A DNA stretch of 64,000 nt from Orychophragmus violaceus. Its lineage: Eukaryota > Streptophyta > Magnoliopsida > Brassicales > Brassicaceae. Positions 34,317 to 45,826 of this stretch are shown piece after piece. Position 1 is the stretch's first letter; every line of letters begins with the position of its first letter. A program made the translations under genes and the position numbers. The notes under the pieces are model-generated. The model saw only the letters and a program-made list of their open reading frames with translations, was not told the DNA's origin and searched no databases. Location: the NCBI GenBank assembly GCA_030180135.1, contig CM058237.1:107461904-107525903 (forward strand), in the 5' to 3' direction.

Positions 34317-37300
34317 TTTTTGGCCTTAGGATCCTTCCCCCGGTGGATAGAATCAGTTTATCCTATCCCGTCATTGTTTTTTCCAACAATTTCTTCAACA
34401 GACCTCTTTGTTATCCATTTGAGAGGTTTGGGTCTTGATAGTTTCAAAACAACTCGAGTCAATTTTTTCGGGTCAAGGAACCTTGGTTCTCGGTAGGCTA
34501 TAACCTTCCCACGGTGTATAGACGGGTTTTTCGGGTCATTTGTTTTCCACCAATTTCTTCACCAGACCTCTTTTATATCCCATTTTAAGGGGTTTGGTCA
34601 TGATAGTTTCAAAAAAACTCGATCCAATTCTTCCTGTGTCATGGAAACTTGAATTTGGCCTTAGAATCCTTCTCGGCGGTGCATCTGGTCAGGATAATCC
34701 ATCCCGTTAGTCAGTATGGCCGAGATAGTCCTTCCCGTCAGTCCATTAGGAGGTTTTGGCCTTAGGATCCTTCCCCCGGTGGATAGAATCAGTTTATCCT
34801 ATCCCGTCATTGTTTTTTCCACCAATTTCTTCACCAGACCTCTTTGTTATCCATTTGAGAGGTTTGGGTCTTGATAGTTTCAAAAAAACTCGAGTCAATT
34901 TTTTCGGGTCAAGGAACCTTGGTTCTCGGTAGGCTATAACCTTCCCACGGTGTATAGACGGGTTTTTTGGGTCATTTGTTTTCCACCGATTTCTTCACCA
35001 GACCTCTTTTATATCCCATTTTAAGGGTTTTGGTCATGATAGTTTCAAAAAAACTCGATCCAATTCTTCCTGGGTCATGGAAACTTGCATTTTGGCCTTA
35101 GAATCCTTCTCGGCGGTGCATCTGGTCAGGATAATCCATCCTGTTAGTCAGTATGGCCGAGACAGTCCTTCCCGTCAGTCCAATAGGATGTTTTGGCCTT
35201 AGGATCCTTCCCCCGGTGGATAGAATCAGTTTATCCTATCCCGTCATTGTTTTTTCCAACAATTTCTTCAACAGACCTCTTTGTTATCCATTTGAGAGGT
35301 TTGGGTCTTGATAGTTTCAAAAAAACTTGAGTCAATTTTTTCGGGTCAAGGAACCTTGGTTCTCGGTAGGCTATAACCTTCCCACGGTGTATAGACGGGT
35401 TTTTCGGGTCATTTGTTTTCCACCAATTTCTTCACCAGACCTCTTTTATATCCCATTTTAAGGGTTTTGGTCATGATAGTTTCAAAAAAACTCGATCCAA
35501 TTCTTCCTGGGTCATGGAAACTTGAATTTTGGCCTTAGAATCCTTCTCGGCGGTGCATCTGGTCAGGATAATCCATCCCGTTAGTCAGTATGGCCGAGAT
35601 AGTCCTTCCCGTCAATCCATTAGGAGGTTTTGGCCTTAGGATCCTTCCCCCGGTGGATAGAATCAGTTTATCCTATCCCGTCATTGTTTTTTCCACCAAT
35701 TTCTTCACCAGACCTCTTTGTTATCCATTTGAGAGGTTTGGGTCTTGACAGTTTCAAAAAAACTCGAGTCAATTTTCCCGGGTCAAGGAACCTTGGTTCT
35801 TGGTAGGCTATAACCTTCCCACGGTGTATAGACGGGTTTTTCGGGTCATTTGTTTTCCACCAATTTCTTCACCAGACCTCTTTTATATCCCATTTTAAGG
35901 GTTTTGGTCATGATAGTTTCAAAAAAACTCGATCCAATTCTTCCTGGGTCATGGAAACTTGCATTTTGGCCTTAGAATCCTTCTCGGCGGTGCATCTGGT
36001 CAGGATAATCCATCCCGTTAGTCAGTATGGCCAAGATAGTCCTTCCCGTCATTTCGTTTCCATCCCGTTAGTCAGTATGGCCGAGATAGTCCTTCACGTC
36101 AGTTCGTTTCCGTCCCGTCAGTCATTCTGGCCGCGAGAATGCTAGTCCTTTGTTGTTTTGGCCGAGGGATTCCACACCTTACGTCATTTAGTGTGGTTTT
36201 TTGGCCTTAGGATCCTTCCCGGCGGTTCATCCGGTCATGATAATCCATCCCGTCAATCAGTATGGCCGAGACAGTCCTTCCCGTCAGTCCATTAGGATTT
36301 TTTGGCCTTAGGATCCTTCCCCCGGTGGATAGAATCAGTTTATCCTATCCCGTCATTGTTTTTTCCAACAATTTCTTCAACAGACCTCTTTGTTATCCAT
36401 TTGAGAGGTTTGGGTCTTGATAGTTTCAAAACAACTCGAGTCAATTTTTTCGGGTCAAGGAACCTTGGTTCTCGGTAGGCTATAACCTTCCCACGGTGTA
36501 TAGACGGGTTTTTCGGGTCATTTGTTTTCCACCAATTTCTTCACCAGACCTCTTTTATATCCCATTTTAAGGGGTTTGGTCATGATAGTTTCAAAAAAAC
36601 TCGATCCAATTCTTCCTGTGTCATGGAAACTTGAATTTGGCCTTAGAATCCTTCTCGGCGGTGCATCTGGTCAGGATAATCCATCCCGTTAGTCAGTATG
36701 GCCGAGATAGTCCTTCCCGTCAGTCCATTAGGAGGTTTTGGCCTTAGGATCCTTCCCCCGGTGGATAGAATCAGTTTATCCTATCCCGTCATTGTTTTTT
36801 CCACCAATTTCTTCACCAGACCTCTTTGTTATCCATTTGAGAGGTTTGGGTCTTGATAGTTTCAAAAAAACTCGAGTCAATTTTTTCGGGTCAAGGAACC
36901 TTGGTTCTCGGTAGGCTATAACCTTCCCACGGTGTATAGACGGGTTTTTTGGGTCATTTGTTTTCCACCGATTTCTTCACCAGACCTCTTTTATATCCCA
37001 TTTTAAGGGTTTTGGTCATGATAGTTTCAAAAAAACTCGATCCAATTCTTCCTGGGTCATGGAAACTTGCATTTTGGCCTTAGAATCCTTCTCGGCGGTG
37101 CATCTGGTCAGGATAATCCATCCTGTTAGTCAGTATGGCCGAGACAGTCCTTCCCGTCAGTCCAATAGGATGTTTTGGCCTTAGGATCCTTCCCCCGGTG
37201 GATAGAATCAGTTTATCCTATCCCGTCATTGTTTTTTCCAACAATTTCTTCAACAGACCTCTTTGTTATCCATTTGAGAGGTTTGGGTCTTGATAGTTTC

Positions 37301-38270
37301 AAAAAAACTTGAGTCAATTTTTTCGGGTCAAGGAACCTTGGTTCTCGGTAGGCTATAACCTTCCCACGGTGTATAGACGGGTTTTTCGGGTCATTTGTTT
37401 TCCACCAATTTCTTCACCAGACCTCTTTTATATCCCATTTTAAGGGTTTTGGTCATGATAGTTTCAAAAAAACTCGATCCAATTCTTCCTGGGTCATGGA
37501 AACTTGAATTTTGGCCTTAGAATCCTTCTCGGCGGTGCATCTGGTCAGGATAATCCATCCCGTTAGTCAGTATGGCCGAGATAGTCCTTCCCGTCAGTCC
37601 ATTAGGAGGTTTTGGCCTTAGGATCCTTCCCCCGGTGGATAGAATCAGTTTATCCTATCCCGTCATTGTTTTTTCCACCAATTTCTTCACCAGACCTCTT
37701 TGTTATCCATTTGAGAGGTTTGGGTCTTGACAGTTTCAAAAAAACTCGAGTCAATTTTCCCGGGTCAAGGAACCTTGGTTCTTGGTAGGCTATAACCTTC
37801 CCACGGTGTATAGACGGGTTTTTCGGGTCATTTGTTTTCCACCAATTTCTTCACCAGACCTCTTTTATATCCCATTTTAAGGGTTTTGGTCATGATAGTT
37901 TCAAAAAAACTCGATCCAATTCTTCCTGGGTCATGGAAACTTGCATTTTGGCCTTAGAATCCTTCTCGGCGGTGCATCTGGTCAGGATAATCCATCCCGT
38001 TAGTCAGTATGGCCAAGATAGTCCTTCCCGTCATTTCGTTTCCATCCCGTTAGTCAGTATGGCCGAGATAGTCCTTCACGTCAGTTCGTTTCCGTCCCGT
38101 CAGTCATTCTGGCCGCGAGAATGCTAGTCCTTTGTTGTTTTGGCCGAGGGATTCCACACCTTACGTCATTTAGTGTGGTTTTTTGGCCTTAGGATCCTTC
38201 CCGGCGGTTCATCCGGTCATGATAATCCATCCCGTCAATCAGTATGGCCGAGACAGTCCTTCCCGTCAGT
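33850..38270 (+). repeat. 1982-bp higher-order repeat, two copies plus a partial
   Basis: Landmarks recur at 33970, 35951 and 37933 (1981 then 1982 bp; a one-base change in a T run at 34215/36196 explains the difference). Private variants are shared, for example TTTCAAAACAACTCG near 34445 and 36426, CCTGTGTCATGG near 34633 and 36614, GAATTTGGCC, and AATTTTCCCGGG near 35772 and 37753. The unit is about 671 + 3x437 bp. Confidence 0.85.
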
Positions 38271-39770
38271 CCAATAGGATGTTTTGGCCTTAGGATCCTT
38301 CCCCCGGTGGATAGAATCAGTTTATCCTATCCCGTCATTGTTTTTTCCAACAATTTCTTCAACAGACCTCTTTGTTATCCATTTGAGAGGTTTGGGTCTT
38401 GATAGTTTCAAAAAAACTCGAGTCAATTTTTTCGGGTCAAGGAACCTTGGTTCTCGGTAGGCTATAACCTTCCCACGGTGTATAGACGGGTTTTTCGGGT
38501 CATTTGTTTTCCACCAATTTCTTCACCAGACCTCTTTTATATCCCATTTTAAGGGTTTTGGTCATGTTAGTTTCAAAAAAAACTCGATCCAATTCTTCCT
38601 GGGTCATGAAAACTTGCATTTTGGCCTTAGAATCCTTCTCGGCGGTGCATCTGGTCAGGATAATCCATCCCGTTAGTCAGTATGGCCGAGATAGTCCTTC
38701 CCGTCAGTCCATTAGGAGGTTTTGGCCTTAGGATCCTTCCCCCGGTGGATAAAATCAGTTTATCCTATCCCGTCATTGTTTTTTCCACCAATTTCTTCAC
38801 CAGACCTCTTTGTTATCCATTTGAGAGGTTTGGGTCTTGATAGTTTCAAAAAAACTCGAGTCAATTTTTTTCGGGTCATGGAACCTTGGTTCTCGGTAGG
38901 CTATAACCTTCCCACGGTGTATAGACGGGTTTTTCGGGTCATTTTTTTCCCACCAATTTCTTCACCAGACCTCTTTTATATCCCATTTTAAGGGTTTTGG
39001 TCATGATAGTTTCAAAAAAACTCGATCCAATTCTTCCTGGGTCATGGAAACTTGCATTTTGGCCCTAAAATCCTTCTCGGCGGTGCATCTGGTCAGGATA
39101 ATCCATCACGTCAGTCAGTATGGCCGAGATAGTACTTCCCGTCAGTTTGTTTCCATCCCGTTAGTCAGTATGGCCGAGATAGTCCTCCACGTCAGTTCAT
39201 TACGAGGTTTTGGCCTTAGGATCCTTCCCCCGGTGGATAGAATCAGTTTATCCTATCCCGTCATTCTTTTTTCCACCAATTTCTTCACCAGACCTCTTTG
39301 TTATCCATTAGGAGGTTTTGGCCTTAGGATCCTTCCCCCGGTGGATAGAGTCAGTTTATCCTATCCCGTCATTGTTTTTTCCACCAATTTCTTCACCAGA
39401 CGTCTTTGTTATCCATTTGAGAGGTTTGGGTCTTGATAGTTTCAAAAAAACTCGAGTCAATTTTTTCGGGTCAAGGAACCTTGGTTCTCGGTAGGCTATA
39501 ACCTTCCCACGGTGTATATACGGGTTTTTCGGGTCATTTGTTTTCCACCAATTTCTTCACCAGACCTCTTTTATATCCCATTTTAAGGGTTTTGGTCATG
39601 ATAGTTTCAAAAAAACTCGATCCAATTCTTCCTGGGTCATGGAAACTTGCATTTTGGCCTTAGAATCCTTCTCGGCGGTGCATCTGGTCAGGATAATCCA
39701 TCCCGTTAGTCAGTATGGCCAAGATAGTCCTTCCCGTCATTTCGTTTCCATCCCGTTAGTCAGTATGGCC
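37820..39770 (+). repeat. Return of the 2972-type unit
   Basis: After the 1982-bp repeats the sequence matches 32150-34100 again at an offset of 5669 bp (32264 with 37933, 32835 with 38504, 33053 with 38722). It keeps the private marks GGCCCTAAAATCC and CCAGACGTC. The 1982-bp expansion therefore appears to have arisen inside an older copy of this unit. Confidence 0.8.
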
Positions 39771-40100
39771 GAGATAGTCCTTCCCGTCAGTTCGTTTCAT
39801 GCCCGTTAGTCAGTATGGCCGATATAGTCCTTCACGTCAGTTCGTTTCCGTCCCGTCAGTCATTATGGCCGAGATAGTTTTTCCCGTCTCTTCGTTTCCA
39901 TCCAGTCAGTGGTTCTGGCTGCGAGAACGCTAGTCCTTGGTAGTTTTGCCCCAGGGATTCCACACCGTACGTCATTAGGGTGGTTTTTGGTCTTAGGATC
40001 CTTCCCGTCGGTGCATCTGGTCATGATAGTCCATCCCGTCAATCAGTATGGCCGAGATATTCCTTCCCGTCAGTCCATTAGGAGGTTTTGGCCTTAGGAT
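39771..40100 (+). repeat. Degenerate satellite modules at the array edge
   Basis: Here the satellite departs from consensus more than anywhere else in the left arm. It has three or four successive units of about 50 bp (TTCGTTTC(A/C)... followed by GTCAGTATGGCC) with substitutions. An eroded D block follows at 39910-39985 (GTTCTGGCTGCGAGAACGC, GTTTTGCCCCAGGG). It ends in GGCCTTAGGAT at 40100, where orientation changes. Confidence 0.75.
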
Positions 40101-40106
40101 TTTCCA
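40095..40106. other. Polarity-switch junction of the satellite
   Basis: Up to 40100 the satellite reads GGTTTTGGCCTTAGGAT. From 40101 it reads TTTCCATGACCCAGGAAG, which is reverse-complement B monomer. The join falls at different places within the module on the two sides, so it is not a simple mirrored palindrome. At most one or two bases of microhomology (T) are seen. Confidence 0.9.
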
Positions 40107-42013
40107 TGACCCAGGAAGAATTGGATAGAGTTTTTTTGAAACTATCATGACCAAAACCCTTAAAATGGGATATAAAAGAGGTCTGGTGAAGAAATTGGTG
40201 GAAAAAACAATGACGGGATAGGATAAACTGATTCTATCCACCGGGGGAAGGATCCTAAGGCCAAAACCTCCTAATGGACTGACGCGAAGGACTATCTCGG
40301 CCATACTGACTAACGGGATGGATTATCCTGACCAGATGCACCGCCGAGAAGGATTCTAAGGCCAAAATGCAAGTTTCCATGACCCAGGAAGAATTGGATC
40401 GAGTTTTTTTGAAACTATCATGACCAAAACCCTTAAAATGGGATATAAAAGAGGTCTGGTGAAGAAATTGGTGGAAAACAAATGACCCGAAAAACCCGTC
40501 TATACACCGTGGGAAGGTTATAGCCTACCGAGAACCAAGGTTCCTTGACCCGAAAAAATTGACTCGAGTTTTTTTGAAACTATCAAGACCCAAACCTCTC
40601 AAATGGATAACAAAGAGGTCTGGTGAAGAAATTGGTGGAAAAAACAATGACGGGATAGGATAAACTGATTGTATCCATCGGGGGAAGGATCCTAAGGCCA
40701 AAACCTCCTAATGGACTGACGGAAAGGACTATCTTGGCCATACTGACTAACGTGATGGATTATCCTGACCAGATGCACCGCCGAGAAGGATTCTAAGGCC
40801 AAAATGCAAGTTTCCATGACCCAGGAAGAATTGGATCGAGTTATTTTGAAACTATCAAGACCAAAACCCTTAAAATGGGATATAAAAGAGGTCTGGTGAA
40901 GAAATTGGTGGAAAACAAATGACCCGAAAAACCCGTCTATACACCGTGGGAAGGTTATAGCCTACCGAGAACCAAGGTTCCTTGACCCGAAAAAATTGAC
41001 TCGAGTTTTTTTGAAACTATCAAGACCCAAACCTCTCAAATGGATAACAAAGAGGTCTGGTGAAGAAATTGGTGGAAAACAAATGACGGGATAGGATAAA
41101 CTGATTCTATCCACTGGGGGAAGGATCCTAAGGCCAAAACCTCCTAATGGACTGACGGGAAGGACTATCTCGGCCATACTGATTGACGGGATGGATTATC
41201 CTGACCAGATGCACCGCTGAGAAGGATTCTAAGGCCAAAATGCAAGTTTCCATGACCCAGGAAGAATTGGATCGAGTTTTTTTGAAACTATCATGACCAA
41301 AACCCTTAAAATGGGATATAAAAGAGGTCTGGTGAAGAAATTGGTGGAAAACAAATGACCCGAAAAACCCGTCTATACACCGTGGGAAGGTTATAGCCTA
41401 CCGAGAACCAAGGTTCCATGACCCGAAATAATTGACTCGAGTTTTTTTGAAACTATCAAGACCCAAACCTCTCAAATGGATAACAAAGAGGTCTGGTGAA
41501 GAAATTGGTGGAAAAACAAATGACCCGAAAACCCGTCTATACACCGTGGGAAGGTTATAGCCTACCGAGAACCAAGGTTCCTTGACCCGAAAAAATTGAC
41601 TCGAGTTTTTTTGAAACTATCAAGACCCAAACATCTCAAATGGATAACAAAGAGGTCTGGTGAAGAAATTGGTGGAAAAAACAATGACGGGATAGGATAA
41701 ACTGATTCTATCCACCGGGGGAAGGATCCTAAGGCCAAAACCTCATAATGGACTGACGGGAAGGACTATCTCGGCCATATTGATTGACGGGATGGATTAT
41801 CCTGACCAGATGCACCGCCGAGAAGGATTCTAAGGCCAAAATGCAAGTTTCCATGACCCAGGAAGAATTGGATCGAGTTTTTTTGAAACTATCATGACCA
41901 AAACCCTTAAAATGGGATATAAAAGAGGTCTGGTGAAGAAATTGGTGGAAAACAAATGACCCGAAAAACCCGTCTATACACCGTGGGAAGGTTATAGCCT
42001 ACCGAGAACCAAG
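40101..42013 (-). repeat. Inverted modules next to the junction
   Basis: These are ordinary inverted modules not clearly part of the neighbouring 3.8-kb repeat. The first monomer has AATTGGATAGAG in place of AATTGGATCGAG. Other private changes are GATTGTATCCATCGGG (about 40670), GAGTTATTTTG (about 40842) and GGTCTTGATAG-type wording in a B monomer (about 40855). Confidence 0.7.
40171..40178 (+). promoter_or_regulatory. TATAAAAG motif in the B monomer (example copy)
   Basis: Each B monomer carries GGGATATAAAAGAGGTCTGG on the strand opposite to my satellite reference direction, a textbook TATA-box match. The paralogous A monomer has GGATAACAAAGAGGTCTGG, with no TATA box. In the left block the motif is on the minus strand (first full copy 475-482), and in the right block on the plus strand. 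Promoter function is only a possibility. Confidence 0.3.
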
Positions 42014-45000
42014 GTTTCTTGACCCGAAAAAATTGACTCGAGTTTTTTTGAAACTATCAAGACCCAAACCTCTCAAATGGATAACAAAGAGGTCTGGTGA
42101 AGAAATTGGTGGAAAAAACAATGACAGGATAGGATAAACTGATTCTATCCACCGGGGGAAGGATCCTAAGGCCAAAACCTCATAATGGACTGACGGAAAG
42201 GACTATCTTGGCCATACTGACTAACGTGATGGATTATCCTGACCAGATGCACCGCCGAGAAGGATTCTAAGGCCAAAATGCAAGTTTCCATGACCCAGGA
42301 AGAATTGGATCGAGTTTTTTTGAAACTATCATGACCAAAACCCTTAAAATGGGATATAAAAGAGGTCTGGTGAAGAAATTGGTGGAAAACAAATGACCCG
42401 AAAAACCCGTCTATACACCGTGGGAAGGTTCCTTGACCCGAAAAAATTGACTCGAGTTTTTTTGAAACTATCAAGACCCAAACCTCTCAAGTGGATAACA
42501 AAGAGGTCTGGTGAAGAAATTGGTGGAAAACAAATGACGGGATAGGATAAATTGATTCTATCCACCGGGGGAAGGATCCTAAGGCCAAAACCTCCTAATG
42601 GACTGATGGGAAGGACTATCTCGGACATACTGATTGACAGGATGGATTATCCTGACCAGATGCACCGCCGAGAAGGATTCTAAGGCCAAAATGCAAGTTT
42701 CCATGACCCAGGAAGAATTGGATCGAGTTTTTTTGAAACTATCATGACCAAAACCCTTAAAATGGGATATAAAAGAGGTCTGGTGAAGAAATTGGTGGAA
42801 AACAAATGACCCGAAAAACCCGTCTATACACCGTGGGAAGGTTATAGCCTACCGAGAACCAAGGTTCCTTGACCCGAAAAAATTGACTCGAGTTTTTTTG
42901 AAACTATCAAGACCCAAACCTCTCAAATGGATAACAAAGAGGTCTGGTGAAGAAATTGGTGGAAAACAAATGACGGGATAGGATAAACTGATTCTATCCA
43001 CTGGGGGAAGGATCCTAAGGCCAAAACCTCCTAATGGACTGACGGGAAGGACTATCTCGGCCATACTGATTGACGGGATGGATTATCCTGACCAGATGCA
43101 CCGCTGAGAAGGATTCTAAGGCCAAAATGCAAGTTTCCATGACCCAGGAAGAATTGGATCGAGTTTTTTTGAAACTATCATGACCAAAACCCTTAAAATG
43201 GGATATAAAAGAGGTCTGGTGAAGAAATTGGTGGAAAACAAATGACCCGAAAAACCCGTCTATACACCGTGGGAAGGTTATAGCCTACCGAGAACCAAGG
43301 TTCCATGACCCGAAATAATTGACTCGAGTTTTTTTGAAACTATCAAGACCCAAACCTCTCAAATGGATAACAAAGAGGTCTGGTGAAGAAATTGGTGGAA
43401 AAACAAATGACCCGAAAACCCGTCCATACACCGTGGGAAGGTTATAGCCTACCGAGAACCAAGGTTCCTTGACCCGAAAAAATTGACTCGAGTTTTTTTG
43501 AAACTATCAAGACCCAAACCTCTCAAATGGATAACAAAGAGGTCTGGTGAAGAAATTGGTGGAAAAAACAATGACGGGATAGGATAAACTGATTCTATCC
43601 ACCGGGGGAAGGATCCTAAGGCCAAAACCTCATAATGGACTGATGGGAAGGACTATCTCGGCCATACTGATTGACGGGATGGATTATCCTGACCAGATGC
43701 ACCGCCGAGAAGGATTCTAAGGCCAAAATGCAAGTTTCCATGACCCAGGAAGAATTGGATCGAGTTTTTTTGAAACTATCATGACCAAAACCCTTAAAAT
43801 GGGATATAAAAGAGGTCTGGTGAAGAAATTGGTGGAAAACAAATGACCCGAAAAACCCGTCTATACACCGTGGGAAGGTTTTGGCCTTAGGATCCTTCCC
43901 AAGGCCAAAGGTTTTGGCCTTAGGCCTACCGAGAACCAAGGTTCCTTGACCCGAAAAAATTGACTCGAGTTTTTTTGAAACTATCAAGACCCAAACCTCT
44001 CAAATGGATAACAAAGAGGTCTGGTGAAGAAATTGGTGGAAAAAACAATGACAGGATAGGATAAACTGATTCTATCCACCGGGGGAAGGATCCTAAGGCC
44101 AAAACCTCATAATGGACTGACGGAAAGGACTATCTTGGCCATACTGACTAACGTGATGGATTATCCTGACCAGATGCACCGCCGAGAAGGATTCTAAGGC
44201 CAAAATGCAAGTTTCCATGACCCAGGAAGAATTGGATCGAGTTTTTTTGAAACTATCATGACCAAAACCCTTAAAATGGGATATAAAAGAGGTCTGGTGA
44301 AGAAATTGGTGGAAAACAAATGACCCGAAAAACCCGTCTATACACCGTGGGAAGGTTCCTTGACCCGAAAAAATTGACTCGAGTTTTTTTGAAACTATCA
44401 AGACCCAAACCTCTCAAATGGATAACAAAGAGGTCTGGTGAAGAAATTGGTGGAAAACAAATGACGGGATAGGATAAATTGATTCTATCCACCGGGGGAA
44501 GGATCCTAAGGCCAAAACCTCCTAATGGACTGATGGGAAGGACTATCTCGGACATACTGATTGACGGGATGGATTATCCTGACCAGATGCACCGCCGAGA
44601 AGGATTCTAAGGCCAAAATGCAAGTTTCCATGACCTAGGAAGAATTGGATCGAGTTTTTTTGAAACTATCATGACCAAAACCCTTAAAATGGGATATAAA
44701 AGAGGTCTGGTGAAGAAATTGGTGGAAAACAAATGACCCGAAAAACCCGTCTATACACCGTGGGAAGGTTATAGCCTACCGAGAACCAAGGTTCCATGAC
44801 CCGAAATAATTGACTCGAGTTTTTTTGAAACTATCAAGACCCAAACCTCTCAAATGGATAACAAAGAGGTCTGGTGAAGAAATTTGTGGAAAACAAATGA
44901 CCCGAAACACCCGTCTATACACCGTGGGAAGGTTATAGCCTACCGAGAACCAAGGTTCCTTGACCCGAAAAAATTGACTCGCATTTTTTTGAAACTGTCA

Positions 45001-45826
45001 AGACCCAAACCTCTCAAATGGATAACAAAGAGGTCTGGTGAATAAATTGGTGGAAAAAACAATGACGGGATAGGATAAACTGATTCTATCCACCGGGGGA
45101 AGGATCCTAAGGCCAAAACCTCCTAATGGACTGACGGAAAGGATTATCTTGGCCATACTGACTAACGTGATGGATTATCCTGACCAGATGCACCGCCGAG
45201 AAGGATTCTAAGGCCAAAATGCAAGTTTCCATGACCCAGGAAGAATTGGATCGAGTTTTTTTGAAACTATCATGACCAAAACCCTTAAAATGGGATATAA
45301 AAGTGGTCTGGTGAAGAAATTGCTGGAAAACAAATGACCCGAAAAACCCGTCTATACACCGTGGGAAGGTTATAGCCTACCGAGAACAAGGTTCCTTGAC
45401 CCGAAAAAATTGACTCGAGTTTTTTTGAAACTATCAAGACCCAAACCTCTCAAATGGATAACAAAGAGGTCTGGTGAAGAAATTGGTGGAAAACAAATGA
45501 CGGGATAGGATAAACTGATTCTATCCACCGGGGGAAGGATCCTAAGGCCAAAACCTCCTAATGGACTGACGGGAAGGACTATCTCGGCCATACTGATTGA
45601 CGGGATGGATTATCATCACCGGATGAACCGCCAGAAAGGATCCTAAGGCCAAAATGCAAGTTTCCATGACCCAAGAAGAATTGGATCGAGTTTTTTTGAA
45701 ACTATCATGACCAAAACCCTTAAAATGGGATATAAAAGAGGTCTAGTGAAGAAATTGGTGGAAAACAAATGACCCGAAAAACCCGTCTATACACCGTGGG
45801 AAGGTTATAGCCTACCGAGAACCAAG
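42014..45826 (-). repeat. 3.8-kb higher-order repeat, copy 1 (3813 bp)
   Basis: Landmarks pair with those 3813 bp downstream: 42166 with 45979, 42344 with 46157, and 42849 with 46662. The unit has two related halves of about 1.89 kb, and its 3813 bp include a 40-bp insertion at about 43881-43920. The shared variant AAGGTTTCTTGACC at about 42012 and 45826 marks the left border. Confidence 0.8.
43881..43920. other. 40-bp inverted templated insertion
   Basis: In copy 1 the expected GGAAGGTTATAGCCTACCG is interrupted by about 40 bp containing TTGGCCTTAGGATCCTTCCC, AAGGCCAAAGG and GGTTTTGGCCTTAGG. These pieces are satellite C sequence in the orientation opposite to the surrounding block. Copy 2 (near 47690) lacks the insertion, which accounts exactly for 3813 minus 3773 bp. 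Confidence 0.8.

Larger units (their letters stand above)
28130..40100 (+). repeat. Satellite array, middle block (plus orientation)
   Basis: This is a continuation of the left block after the retrotransposon, with the same modules, D block and orientation. It starts mid-monomer and contains two nested sets of segmental duplications (2972 bp and 1982 bp). It ends in degenerate modules at the polarity switch. No gene or RNA is seen. Confidence 0.95.

Noticed and set aside
39950..40350. A perfect palindrome or fold-back at the polarity switch
   Set aside because: The flanks join at different module positions and the first modules on each side differ, so the two arms do not mirror each other across the join.
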